In this document: in pieces, positions 28,925-37,535 of the stretch
Numbering within the stretch: the first letter of the stretch is position 1
Layout of the letters: each line of letters starts with the position of its first letter
From: a virus
DNA: 64,000 nt
Strand: one strand, 5' to 3'
Virus record (IMG/VR): IMGVR_UViG_3300009128_001768
Coordinates: 59,374 to 123,373 of that record
Translations under genes and position numbers: made by a program
Notes under the pieces: model-generated
The model's input: only the letters and a program-made list of their open reading frames with translations
Database searches by the model: none
What the model was told of the DNA's origin: nothing

Positions 28925-29944
28925 CTATACGAAGTTTATTCCATTTTCTAGCATTAATAAGATAGCGTCCATGTTCACCATCTTTGCCTCAGCACCATCA
29001 TCAACATACCCATCATGAACAAAATTATCCCCGTAGTCAACAACTCTCTTTATTCCACCATAAAAATTAAGTAAAGGAACAACGTTAACGCCAAGCATCA
29101 TGTCAGCTGAGTCAAGTGTATACGATCCCTGGGCATTTCCGCCTTCTACCGTTGTGGTCAGAGCAACATTCGGAGACCCCACCGCCGCGGAAGCGGCAGC
29201 GTTTGTTCCAAACGTAGTTAGTTCGGACAGCAACTTGATGTAGTTATCATCTGGTAAAGACACTTTAATGATCGCTCTCCTCACAAATTTTTCAACCGCC
29301 AAAGCAATATAAGCTGCTAGAATTTTACCTGGAGCTTCTGGATCTTCTGCTCCTGCAGCCATCCCAGATCGTCGGAAAGCGTATGCTATCTCATCGAATA
29401 ATTGCATTCTTGCAATTGAGGGTACAACACTCGTTATGAAATTACCATCATACGGAATTGGTGGCACAGTGTCCTTGTCATCTATACCAGCATCGCTAAT
29501 GGCCTTATCGGCAGCTTCGTATATGGCAAGGACAGCTGGATCGTCTTCGGCTCTGATACCATTCAGGATCGGATCTAGCGTTTGAAAAACAGCGTCACCC
29601 ATCGAAGCTTGTGCATCGGAAGATGCCTGTAATGCGTTAAAGGTCTCAATTGTTTCTTCATCTCCCTCTACGTCAGCACTACTCCCGCTTTTAGCAGGCA
29701 ACGCGATTTCGGGGACATCGACGTCAAATGCCAGCGGTAGTGTTAACGCCAGGGCGCCACCAAGAGTAGCGGCGGCGCCAACTGCGGCGGCGGAAATCGT
29801 AACCTCTTCCGCAGTGGGTTCAACAAAGGAATCGAGAAGTGCTGCTGTCGCCGCGGCCAGCTGGGCGTCTTCGTCTATTTGTAATTTGCCGAGCGAAAAT
29901 GACCAGCTAGATTGACCAATTCCACTACCTGATTCTTTAGACAT
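28925..29944 (-). CDS. Unknown virion-cluster protein, 339 aa
   Basis: Not recognised. It has an Ala-rich N-terminal third with a possible hydrophobic segment at about residues 50-75 (ISAAAVGAAATLGGALALTLPLAF), an acidic linker and a helical C-terminal half ending MDAILLMLENGINFV. It sits between the spike/hub gene (stop three bases upstream) and the gp25-like gene 44 bases downstream. A baseplate or tail-tube-end role is therefore likely. The hydrophobic stretch could also be a buried helix rather than a membrane segment. No enzymatic motif is visible. Confidence 0.7.
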   Translation of the reverse strand: MSKESGSGIGQSSWSFSLGKLQIDEDAQLAAATAALLDSFVEPTAEEVTISAAAVGAAATLGGALALTLPLAFDVDVPEIALPAKSGSSADVEGDEETIETFNALQASSDAQASMGDAVFQTLDPILNGIRAEDDPAVLAIYEAADKAISDAGIDDKDTVPPIPYDGNFITSVVPSIARMQLFDEIAYAFRRSGMAAGAEDPEAPGKILAAYIALAVEKFVRRAIIKVSLPDDNYIKLLSELTTFGTNAAASAAVGSPNVALTTTVEGGNAQGSYTLDSADMMLGVNVVPLLNFYGGIKRVVDYGDNFVHDGYVDDGAEAKMVNMDAILLMLENGINFV

Positions 29945-29947
29945 ACA

Positions 29948-31699
29948 TTATTCTCCCCAAATTCTTGTTGACGCCAACTGATCGAAATCTTCTGTTCTTG
30001 TTTTATGAATTTTAAGTAGTGCCTGTAGCTGCGTGGAGGCTGCTGTAACTTGAGGGTTTGGCCCCCAAAGAGGGCATTGATTGGATTGAAGCGTCGTACA
30101 AAAATCATCTAACGCTTCGTACAACTGCGTAAACAACTTCTTCAAATCAGAAAACCTCACCCACGGTTCAGTGCCGTTGGGACCCATTGGGTCTCCACCA
30201 TCTCCCATAGCGTAGATAGACGAACGTTCAGACTGATCACTTGACTTTCTTCCTATCAATATCTGCTTTCCACTGATCTGAATCGTGCCATCAGGTAAGA
30301 GGTATATAGCGCATGCGTCATCGCTGATATCACCTTCCTTGATCAATCTTATACTGCCATTTATCTCTGGGGCTCCAGAGACGGGATCATCTGACTCTTT
30401 TCTTCTGGCAATCAAACGAATCTCATCAGACTTTGCAACAATAGCAGCAGGAAACTCAATAGAAGACTCATCTTCTGCGGGAGCTATGTTACCATCAATT
30501 GCAGATGGGATTGTATCACCCTCCTTATCGATGTGGAAACTTTTGTCGACCTGCATTGCCATCGCCACGTACAGCCGCGCTGCGTCGTTCTCCAAATCGG
30601 GATCGCCCTCTGCTGGAGTATCAAGCCGATTCACGTCGGCAGTGTCGTCTCCAACAGGATTTTTATTTGTTTCATCATACGCGTCTCGGCCACCTTCTTC
30701 GGGCGGAACATTCTTAACCGACCTGGAAGCCGTCAACTCGGGTTCCGCATCGACACTTCCGCCAAGGACTCTGAAATCGTAACGGCCGCGGCCGGCAACG
30801 ATATCGATGCAGCCAGTGCTTATCGAAGCGTCCAGCGTGGTATCACCATCTTCCAATGTCGCGTTAGAGGTTTCTGCACCGCCAGCGTCTGTACGTGTAA
30901 CACTGCTGTCTGGGTGGGTCCATCCACGATCTTGACCAAGACATATCAAAGCGTTGTTTGAGCCTTGAATAACAAGATCTCCCGGGCGCTTCGTAAAACG
31001 TGGAACTGGCTCGGGAATAAATGAAAGATACGACAGCGACGCGTTAACGATTTCTTCGTATGCCAGCTCAGTGTTTAAAGAAAATGCGTCTTCCGTGCCG
31101 GGACCGTTTGGAAAGCCAAAAATCTCAGCGTCTGCGTCTAACTCCTCGCCCTGAGCCGATGCGGACTTTTCCGAGGAACTCTTCTCACCTGTTGATCCGA
31201 CAAACTTCCTATCTCCGTGAGTGTAATTGACACCATCGATATGGTCTGGCTCTGGAATCCTACACATCCAATAAGACACCCCCGCAGTAACATCAGGGGA
31301 ATCGTTAATCACCCATACCTGCTCCCCGGGCTTTATAGGGAAACACAGGTGGGGAGGGAAAAATGGGTAACACAGAATGCCTACTGTGCCCTTCTCCTCG
31401 TTGGATTCTTCATCTGTTTCTACAGTCGCTCTTTTGTCTGCTCCCGCGGTCACAGAACGAGCGATCACAGAATTTCGAGGGGCAGAAGCCAGCAAATCTG
31501 GAGTAGACACAAGCTCCTGTAGCTCTGTGAATTCTTCTTCAGTAAACGCAGCTAAATCATATAGGATTTCCACGACCACTGCACGTTGCAGTACTTGCGT
31601 CGGGCCTGCTGTTCCAGCTTCTTCAACGACATCGCCGACATCGCTGGTGGGATTATTGATCTTTGCAACTGCATCTGTTCCCGAACCCTTTGCCATCAC
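29948..31699 (-). CDS. Baseplate hub / spike protein, gp5/gpV-like
   Basis: The N-terminal 200 residues look like an OB-fold region: KGTVGILCYPFFPPHLCFPIKPGEQVWVI, in pieces GILCYPFFPPH and PIKPGEQVWVIND, then YWMCRIPEPDH. The middle is acidic and irregular. The C-terminal part has IQISGKQILIGRK and a helical PWVRFSDLKKLFTQLYEALDDF tail seen in marine-phage gp5-like proteins. No lysozyme domain of the T4 gp5 type is present in the 583 residues, and no repeated beta-helix array is obvious. It overlaps the coiled-coil gene by four bases. It probably pierces the outer membrane at the tail tip. Confidence 0.72.
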   Translation of the reverse strand: MMAKGSGTDAVAKINNPTSDVGDVVEEAGTAGPTQVLQRAVVVEILYDLAAFTEEEFTELQELVSTPDLLASAPRNSVIARSVTAGADKRATVETDEESNEEKGTVGILCYPFFPPHLCFPIKPGEQVWVINDSPDVTAGVSYWMCRIPEPDHIDGVNYTHGDRKFVGSTGEKSSSEKSASAQGEELDADAEIFGFPNGPGTEDAFSLNTELAYEEIVNASLSYLSFIPEPVPRFTKRPGDLVIQGSNNALICLGQDRGWTHPDSSVTRTDAGGAETSNATLEDGDTTLDASISTGCIDIVAGRGRYDFRVLGGSVDAEPELTASRSVKNVPPEEGGRDAYDETNKNPVGDDTADVNRLDTPAEGDPDLENDAARLYVAMAMQVDKSFHIDKEGDTIPSAIDGNIAPAEDESSIEFPAAIVAKSDEIRLIARRKESDDPVSGAPEINGSIRLIKEGDISDDACAIYLLPDGTIQISGKQILIGRKSSDQSERSSIYAMGDGGDPMGPNGTEPWVRFSDLKKLFTQLYEALDDFCTTLQSNQCPLWGPNPQVTAASTQLQALLKIHKTRTEDFDQLASTRIWGE

Positions 31700-32067
31700 T
31701 CATCCTGTATTTGAGAAAATAATTCGTCAGCATTTATTGCATTATGTGCAGCTTCAGACTTCGATATCAAATCTGCTAATTTCAGTAATTGCTCGTTGGA
31801 CTTTCCCATGCGCTCTAAATATTTTGCCAAAGTGCTACCGAGACTGACATGTTCTGATGCACTTTGCGTCATGCATGTGTATGCCTCGACAAATAAAATG
31901 TGGGCATTCTGACGATCTATTAACGCGTTGTCATATATCTCTTTCCAGAGTATTCTTTTCTTTTCATCAGCATGCTTTATCTTTTTTAAGACTCCCTCGA
32001 AGTCTTTCATCTTCTTCTTTGTTTGCTCTAGATCCTGTAAGCTTTTTTCGACTTTATCACCCATCAT
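31696..32067 (-). CDS. Hypothetical coiled-coil protein, 123 aa
   Basis: Not recognised. It is highly charged and almost wholly helical: residues 5-45 (VEKSLQDLEQTKKKMKDFEGVLKK) form a coiled coil, and the C-terminus is a second helical pair. There is no membrane segment. It lies seven bases after the sigma-factor gene and overlaps the hub gene by four bases (ATGA). It may be an assembly chaperone or a small baseplate component. Confidence 0.7.
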   Translation of the reverse strand: MMGDKVEKSLQDLEQTKKKMKDFEGVLKKIKHADEKKRILWKEIYDNALIDRQNAHILFVEAYTCMTQSASEHVSLGSTLAKYLERMGKSNEQLLKLADLISKSEAAHNAINADELFSQIQDE

Positions 32068-32073
32068 TCATCC

Positions 32074-32805
32074 TTAAAGCAAATCCACGATTCGAGAATC
32101 ATGCACAATATCTTTGTAATGCTTTCGTATCTTCGACATCGCAACGGAAAGCTGCTTCGATGTCAATCCCGAAATTTCCCTCACATAAACGTAAATAGCA
32201 CGCTTGTTTAAAAAGTCCAAATTATCAATGTTCTGAAAAACTGTTCGAATGGCCTGCACACAGATTTTTTCATTCTCTTTCGTAATACGTTTGTCAATTT
32301 CATCGATAACCCTTACTATATTGTCACGAAGCTCTCCCAATTCCATAATCTCCTGGGGGGAGGGAGCAACACTGCTGTTTGCAACAGTATGTTTATCTCT
32401 TGACGACATAGTTGTTAGATCGGACATCGAAACATGTCTTCTGTCTTCTTTTTTCGCATTTCGACAACGAATAATCAACCAATTTTTTGCTACAACGTTA
32501 AAATAAGAAAAAGCCTTTGTGCCGCGAGCAGGATCCCATTTGTGAATTGTCTCGTATAAGAACGTAACGCAGTCTGACTTCAACGCATGAAACCCATCGT
32601 ACGGAGAATTAAATCCGTAAACAAAAATCAAGCTCTCTGCTAATTGATCGAATGCCGGAAGGATCTTCTCTTTATAGACTGTCTCTCTTTTCTTTGAGTC
32701 GTCTTCGTTCTGATATTCTTCAATCGATGCTTGAGTATCTTTATTGAAATACATGTTCCTCGGCTTACCGGGGTTTCTACGTATTTTCTTTCGTGCCATC
32801 CTCAT
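32074..32805 (-). CDS. Late-transcription sigma factor, T4 gp55-like
   Basis: The 243-residue protein has a sigma70 region 2-like core: LKSDCVTFLYETIHKWDP, RGTKAFSYFNVVAKNWLIIRCRNAKKED (pieces TKAFSYFNVVAKNWLI and RNAKKED). This is the segment that contacts RNA polymerase and the -10 box in sigma proteins. T4 gp55 directs the host polymerase to late promoters. The C-terminal third is a helical domain (LTSKQLSVAMSKIRKHY) longer than in T4 gp55 and resembling a region 4-like helix-turn-helix. It is placed among the late genes it would control. The alternative is a diverged host-type sigma factor. Confidence 0.8.
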   Translation of the reverse strand: MRMARKKIRRNPGKPRNMYFNKDTQASIEEYQNEDDSKKRETVYKEKILPAFDQLAESLIFVYGFNSPYDGFHALKSDCVTFLYETIHKWDPARGTKAFSYFNVVAKNWLIIRCRNAKKEDRRHVSMSDLTTMSSRDKHTVANSSVAPSPQEIMELGELRDNIVRVIDEIDKRITKENEKICVQAIRTVFQNIDNLDFLNKRAIYVYVREISGLTSKQLSVAMSKIRKHYKDIVHDSRIVDLL

Positions 32806-33103
32806 TGTCCTTCAAACGACTAAAATCGTCCGTTAAAGTGTTGGCTATTAAAAGAATAGCTTCTCTAGAACGCACCAGGTCTGTATGGACCTGACGGATC
32901 TGTGGACTGTCTGAAAACAATGGTATTTCGACAATCTCTGTTATTGATGTGTAGCGCTCATCTAAAATATCTAAACTCTCTTCAAGCGCATCTTCGACTC
33001 GCAAGATTAGTAAAGCAAATTTAACAGCAAATGAAATTGCAATAATGGCAATAACTGTTGCTAAAACAAGCCCACAGACTAGTGCTGTTTCAAGAGTCGT
33101 CAA
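32777..33103 (-). CDS. Small membrane protein with N-terminal TM helix
   Basis: One transmembrane helix at about residues 5-33 (ALVCGLVLATVIAIIAISFAVKF) is followed by a charged cytoplasmic helical tail with EDALEESLDILDERY and a final acidic stretch. It is the only clear membrane protein in the window. No ATG precedes the helix. A TTG at 33103 is chosen because GGAG lies seven bases upstream; the gene thereby overlaps the end of the glycosyltransferase gene by 14 bases. It ends 29 bases inside the sigma-factor gene. The role is unknown; I recall similar small proteins in marine T4-like phages. Confidence 0.72.
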   Translation of the reverse strand: MTTLETALVCGLVLATVIAIIAISFAVKFALLILRVEDALEESLDILDERYTSITEIVEIPLFSDSPQIRQVHTDLVRSREAILLIANTLTDDFSRLKDNEDGTKENT

Positions 33104-34250
33104 CTATACGCTCCATAAATGCGTCATACTGCTCTTTTATGGCGTCTAGCGAAAATTTTTCCCTTAATATTCCTGAGCCAGTTTGTGCCCAGCGCTGGGG
33201 AAGAGAGGGTGCCTTCCTGAATTTTTTGACTCTGGCCTTGAAAGACCCTTCTTTTACATCTGCCCATGCGGTACCCTCTATAAAGACACGGCCGTCATGA
33301 CGGGACGGATGAACAGGAACCATGTCATAATCTAGTGAAAGAAATTTAATGTGCTTCAAAAAGTCTAAATGGCCAGAATAATCTGTTGCGATAACGGGAA
33401 GACCTGCCGCGGCGGCATCTAAAATGGGTAGACCCCAACCCTCTCCGCGGGTTGGTGCCAACAACGCTTTTACGTTTTCATTTTTATACAGCGTAGAAAT
33501 TTCTCCCTCATCCAGCATACCATGAGCCAAATAAAAGCGCGGATAGGGCCCTTGTTTTATTTCATTTATTAGCTGCTTAAACATCACCACCGACCTTTCT
33601 CTATCAGCAGTGGTAAAACGTCCCAAGTTGGTCTTCACGATAATTCCAACATCCTTATCGCTCTTAAACGTTTCCGCTAACCACTTCAGCGCATAAAATG
33701 TATTTTTTCGATCATTCTCTGGATTATTTCCAGTTACTTGCCCAAACATCAAAAAATTAAATGATGTAGGCAAATCGCTCAGCTGCTTATCTAGCTTTAG
33801 TGAAATTTCGTCGCTGTAGCTATGCGCCTCTGGTATCACAGCAATCTTGTGTTCTGGTACACCAGAGTCAACAAACGTCTTCTTTGTAAATGTGCTTGGA
33901 ACAATTACCATGTGCATTTTCTTACACGCTTCGACCCAAGACTGTGAACATAGGTTTGTCTCAACACCGGCAGTCACACCGATATTCACTCGTGCAAGAC
34001 CCGGATCCCACTCATCAGGTAATTGAACCTGAAACGAAAGATCAGGATCTTGAACAGGCGCGGATCGGTCCATGACCTTACCTATCAAACCATCTAAAGC
34101 AGTTGGGTCGAGGTAATACGTGCATATCCCCCACGGCACAATCGAAGCGTATACATCCCAATTTTTTGATAATGCCCAAGAAAAAACTTGACGAGCGTGT
34201 ACGCCGTATCCTGTTACACTCAGCAGTGGCGCCCTTATTATTACTTTCAT
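33090..34250 (-). CDS. Glycosyltransferase, GT4 type
   Basis: GT-B fold enzyme of about 386 residues. The N-terminus MKVIIRAPLLSVTGYGVH.RQVF has the Gly-rich acceptor loop. The donor-binding half shows NFLMFGQVTGNNPENDRKN, DVGIIVKTN and PTRGEGWGLPILDAAAAGLPV, the GT4 nucleotide-sugar motif with Glu, then Asp in the usual EX7E place. A TTG eight codons further upstream is open, but ATG 34250, directly after the stop of the preceding glycosyltransferase, begins the conserved sequence and is preferred. Donor and acceptor are unknown. It is the leftmost glycan gene and links region B to the structural operon. Confidence 0.85.
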   Translation of the reverse strand: MKVIIRAPLLSVTGYGVHARQVFSWALSKNWDVYASIVPWGICTYYLDPTALDGLIGKVMDRSAPVQDPDLSFQVQLPDEWDPGLARVNIGVTAGVETNLCSQSWVEACKKMHMVIVPSTFTKKTFVDSGVPEHKIAVIPEAHSYSDEISLKLDKQLSDLPTSFNFLMFGQVTGNNPENDRKNTFYALKWLAETFKSDKDVGIIVKTNLGRFTTADRERSVVMFKQLINEIKQGPYPRFYLAHGMLDEGEISTLYKNENVKALLAPTRGEGWGLPILDAAAAGLPVIATDYSGHLDFLKHIKFLSLDYDMVPVHPSRHDGRVFIEGTAWADVKEGSFKARVKKFRKAPSLPQRWAQTGSGILREKFSLDAIKEQYDAFMERIVDDS

Positions 34251-34251
34251 G

Positions 34252-35505
34252 TTAGTCCGATGCTCCCATTTCAATCACTTCAAAACGTGGGGTCATTCGC
34301 TCTCCAGCTTGCCATTTTTCAACAAGATTTAATAGCGTACCATGCCAATCATCAATTGTCGTTTGCAAATCAAATTCTTTGGAAGCGTATTCTTTACATT
34401 TTTCGCTTAGAGCGGCTCTCTCACTTTCATCCATCGAATATAGTTTATAAAAACCATCTGCGACATCGTGCACGTCAGCATAGTCCTCATATATGAAGGG
34501 TACGTTTTGCGAACCCACTAATGTCGTATGCTTAACGTCTAAGGCAACTCCGTTCTCAGTACCATCACGATGATTAACAACTTGACGTGTTAAGCCGCCA
34601 GTCTTAACTGCGACCACTGGGTTTCCCACTTGCATCGCTTCCAGCGTAGATAACCCGAACCCTTCAGCATATGCAATATTCACACAGCAATCAGAGATAT
34701 TGTGAAGTATGTTCATTTTTGTGAAGTCTACTCTTTCTGGGGAAAACAACACCGAGTGTTGAACACCCAACATCTCCGCTACTGCCACTAAATCTGGGCC
34801 CTCCTGATCATGGGGGTCCGTATGCATCAAAAGTGTGGCATCAGTGATATTATGCTTCTCGAGAAACAAGCTCCATGCCCACAAAACATCGGCTGGCCTC
34901 TTCCGCTTTGCGTTCCGATTAATCCACAACACAACAAAGTCATCTTTCTTTTGATACCCCAAAATATCTTGGCGCCATCGTTTCTTTTCAAGCTCTGGAA
35001 GTGGAAAAAACACATCGGTAGGTAAAGCATGAGGAATAAAATTCGTTCTTTCGGGAAATTTTTCACTCACAATTTCATACGTTGGGTATGAATGACAATT
35101 TATTAAGTCTGTTGCAGCGTAATACTTGTCGTTGAACGTCGGGCGGGGACGATTGTCCCATACATGCCAATATGCAATGGGACACAACTGGTGAACTTCA
35201 TCTTCCATTTCCCACAACCAAGTAAAAAATCTTGGGTCAGTAAAAAGTAATACGACGTCCGGACGCTCTGTTGCTAATGCAATTCTAAGCATATCTGGAT
35301 TTCCAAATCCGTCTATTGGCTTAATAACAAAGTCTTCAGAGACTTGCACAACGTCGTAATTGTTATGCTTCAATGCTGCCCCGAACTGTCTTACAGTCCA
35401 GCAACCCTTCTCAATCAATCCATTAATAAGAAACCTTGACTGACATCCAACACCCGATGTTGAAAGAGCGTGGTCAGACAGCATTAGTATTTTATATTTC
35501 TTCAT
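34252..35505 (-). CDS. Glycosyltransferase, GT4 type
   Basis: A 417-residue GT-B enzyme. It starts KYKILMLSDHALSTSGVGCQ, the acceptor-side Rossmann strand and loop. It also has FVVLWINRNAKRKRP (donor-site beta strand and basic loop), TLLMHTDPHDQ, and AYAEGFGLSTLEAMQVGNPVV, a full EX7E motif. It is 63 bases downstream of the nuclease gene and immediately precedes the second GT4 gene, so the pair may add successive sugars. Similar paired GT4 genes occur in phage genomes with T4-like structural modules. Substrates cannot be deduced. Confidence 0.87.
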   Translation of the reverse strand: MKKYKILMLSDHALSTSGVGCQSRFLINGLIEKGCWTVRQFGAALKHNNYDVVQVSEDFVIKPIDGFGNPDMLRIALATERPDVVLLFTDPRFFTWLWEMEDEVHQLCPIAYWHVWDNRPRPTFNDKYYAATDLINCHSYPTYEIVSEKFPERTNFIPHALPTDVFFPLPELEKKRWRQDILGYQKKDDFVVLWINRNAKRKRPADVLWAWSLFLEKHNITDATLLMHTDPHDQEGPDLVAVAEMLGVQHSVLFSPERVDFTKMNILHNISDCCVNIAYAEGFGLSTLEAMQVGNPVVAVKTGGLTRQVVNHRDGTENGVALDVKHTTLVGSQNVPFIYEDYADVHDVADGFYKLYSMDESERAALSEKCKEYASKEFDLQTTIDDWHGTLLNLVEKWQAGERMTPRFEVIEMGASD

Positions 35506-35568
35506 ACACGTACCTCATCGAGATAATCATAAATGACAAGGGCTTATCGTATATGCTACATAATGCTT

Positions 35569-36441
35569 TTAGCCGCCAGGGCAATTAGAAGTGTTCTTAA
35601 ATTCACAAAACAAGCACGAATTTCTATTTTTCAAAAAAATACCCCTGCGCACTGTTTTTACCATACTTCGTAAAATGCTCATCGACTTTTCTTCTGCTTT
35701 AGGACCAACAGATACGTTCACAAATTCGCACACATTTTCGAAAGGTGCGCCTCGTTTCAGGAGAACAAAGCCACACCGAACCTGTTTCGTACCAAGCCCA
35801 AGTTTGTTTCTCCAAAAAGTCTTATAAAGCGCAATCTGAGCCCAGGTCAAAATATCTTGGCGCTTATCCCTAAACCACCCCTTGTCGCCCGCGGTCTTCC
35901 AATCAATGACGTAATAAACATCTTTACCACGAACGCTTGTTTTAATAAGCGCATCGATAAAACCCTTGAAAAAGATATCAGAATCTGCATAATACTCGTA
36001 CAGCTCTTCTTCAGCAGAGACTATTTCGTATTTCCCGAACGTTTCAGTTAAAAATTCTGGTAATCTAGAAAGGGCTGTTTCTGCGTATTCTTTCCATTCG
36101 ACGAGGGGCGGGTGTGGTTTAGGTTTCCACCCTTGTGACTTTCGATACGCAGCATGATTATCAATAAAGGCCTGGGATTCGAACCCATGTTTTTCCCACT
36201 CACTTTCTATCATCGTAACAGCAATAGAAGCGTCCATTTTGCCTGTATTCAGAAAGTTTTCGATTGCCTCATGTACAGCAGTACCATAAGAAAGATATGG
36301 AGAGGGCTCATCAGTGCCAAGCTTGTCAATATAAAGAAGCTTATGTCGATAGGCGCACTCTTTCCAGCAGCGCACTTCAGAAAACGATACGTGGGGCTTT
36401 CCGGTACGAAATTCTATCTCTTCTGGTAACCTAATATGCAT
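35569..36441 (-). CDS. PD-(D/E)XK nuclease, Cas4/RecB-like with probable Fe-S cluster
   Basis: The 290-residue enzyme has the RecB-family order: SFSEVRCWKECAYRHKLLY, then YGTAVHEAIENF (motif with His), FKGFIDALI (metal Asp), YVIDWKTAGDKG (D-x-K) and QIALYKTFW (motif with Gln and Tyr). Cysteines near the N-terminus (CWKEC) and at the C-terminus (CLFCEF...C) are arranged as in Cas4/AddB-type nucleases that hold a 4Fe-4S cluster. It should cut or resect DNA during phage recombination or replication. It is the only non-glycan gene inside the island. A TATAATAT box and AGGAAG precede the ATG, so it may have its own promoter. Confidence 0.85.
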   Translation of the reverse strand: MHIRLPEEIEFRTGKPHVSFSEVRCWKECAYRHKLLYIDKLGTDEPSPYLSYGTAVHEAIENFLNTGKMDASIAVTMIESEWEKHGFESQAFIDNHAAYRKSQGWKPKPHPPLVEWKEYAETALSRLPEFLTETFGKYEIVSAEEELYEYYADSDIFFKGFIDALIKTSVRGKDVYYVIDWKTAGDKGWFRDKRQDILTWAQIALYKTFWRNKLGLGTKQVRCGFVLLKRGAPFENVCEFVNVSVGPKAEEKSMSILRSMVKTVRRGIFLKNRNSCLFCEFKNTSNCPGG

Positions 36442-36457
36442 ATAAACTTCCTATGAT

Positions 36458-36465
36458 ATATTATA
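36458..36465 (-). promoter_or_regulatory. Possible promoter box TATAATAT
   Basis: On the minus strand TATAATAT lies 16 bases before the ATG of the nuclease gene, in a 41-base gap. The leader carries the Shine-Dalgarno AGGAAG. Neither a -35 hexamer nor a good MotA-type box is clear. The octamer and its distance to the start match the box at 1057-1064, which argues for a common element recognised by host sigma or by the gp55-like factor. Confidence 0.33.
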
Positions 36466-36482
36466 GAAGTTGTGATATGCAT

Positions 36483-37535
36483 TTACTCTATTTTTTTAAA
36501 ACCTCGAAATGGTATTTTCTGACCATCCATCAAGCCTTGAAGCTTTAAATCACGACCTGCGGCTCGAAGGTCTCTTTCGGCCTCCAGTCGATCAGCCTGG
36601 TACATTAGCTTTGCTAATTGTTGAAATTTCATCTTTGGTTCCCACCCAAGCTTTTCCTTAGCCTTAGACGGATCACCCAGCAGCAAGGGTACTTCATGTG
36701 GTCTAAACAAGCGATGATCGATCTCTACGTTCCCATCGATCGGTAACCCAGCTTCCTTAAAGACTGCCTCGAGCCAATCTCTAACAGAGTGAGTTTCTCC
36801 TGTTGCAATTACATAATCGTCAGGGTTGTCCTGTTGTAGCATTAACCACATCATCTCCACATAGTCACCTGCATATCCCCAGTCACGCTTTGCGTCTAAA
36901 TTCCCGAGATATAATTTTTCTTGTAGCCCCAGCTTAATTCTGGCCGCGGCGCGGGTTATCTTCTTTGTTACAAACGTTTCTCCCCGACGCGGTGATTCAT
37001 GATTAAAAAGAATTCCGCTAGAAATATGCATGCCATATCCTTCACGATAATTCCGGCACAGATTATGTGCAAATAATTTAGCGCAAGCGTAAGGGCTGAC
37101 AGGCATAAATGTCGTACTCTCATTCTGGGGATGGGTAGGATTATCACCGTACATCTCTGAAGATGAAGCCTGATATATTTTTATTTCTTTATCTACATGA
37201 CGAATCGCTTCAAAAATGCGCAATGTACCCATTGCAATCGAGTCTACAGTCTCAATGGGGACGTCAAAAGAAACACGCACATGAGATTGAGCAGCAAGGT
37301 TATAAAATTCAGAGGGTCTGTATTCTTCTAGCAACCGATATAATGTTGTGGGATCATGCAGAGAGTAATATCGCAATTCAAAATTTGGATTATCATAAAT
37401 TTCATTCACTCGGTCTGTTGTAATTAGACTTGTTCTTCTCTTCAACCCAATAACACGATACCCCTTTTCAAGCAAAAATTCGGCAAGATATGATCCGTCT
37501 TGGCCTGTTACCCCCGTGATCATTGCTATTTTCAT
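36483..37535 (-). CDS. gmd: GDP-mannose 4,6-dehydratase-like
   Basis: An extended SDR enzyme of 350 residues that should convert GDP-mannose to GDP-4-keto-6-deoxymannose. Features: MITGVTGQDGSYLAEFLLEKGY (in pieces TGVTGQDGSYL), SSSEMYG, the catalytic YACAK, IETVDSIAMGTLRI, and the Gmd-typical end HEVPLLLGDPSKAKEKLGW. ATG 37535 is preferred over an upstream GTG at 37547, because it overlaps the previous stop as ATGA. Together with the Fcl-like gene at 40387-41313 it can make GDP-L-fucose for the fucosyltransferase at 58930-59730. It might instead act on GDP-heptose, like Campylobacter DmhA. Confidence 0.9.
   Translation of the reverse strand: MKIAMITGVTGQDGSYLAEFLLEKGYRVIGLKRRTSLITTDRVNEIYDNPNFELRYYSLHDPTTLYRLLEEYRPSEFYNLAAQSHVRVSFDVPIETVDSIAMGTLRIFEAIRHVDKEIKIYQASSSEMYGDNPTHPQNESTTFMPVSPYACAKLFAHNLCRNYREGYGMHISSGILFNHESPRRGETFVTKKITRAAARIKLGLQEKLYLGNLDAKRDWGYAGDYVEMMWLMLQQDNPDDYVIATGETHSVRDWLEAVFKEAGLPIDGNVEIDHRLFRPHEVPLLLGDPSKAKEKLGWEPKMKFQQLAKLMYQADRLEAERDLRAAGRDLKLQGLMDGQKIPFRGFKKIE

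Noticed and set aside
33090-35505. T4-type DNA glucosyltransferases for the two GT4 genes
   Set aside because: The sequences look like general GT4 enzymes of surface-glycan type. No hydroxymethylcytosine synthesis genes are in the window, so a DNA target is not supported, although it is not excluded.
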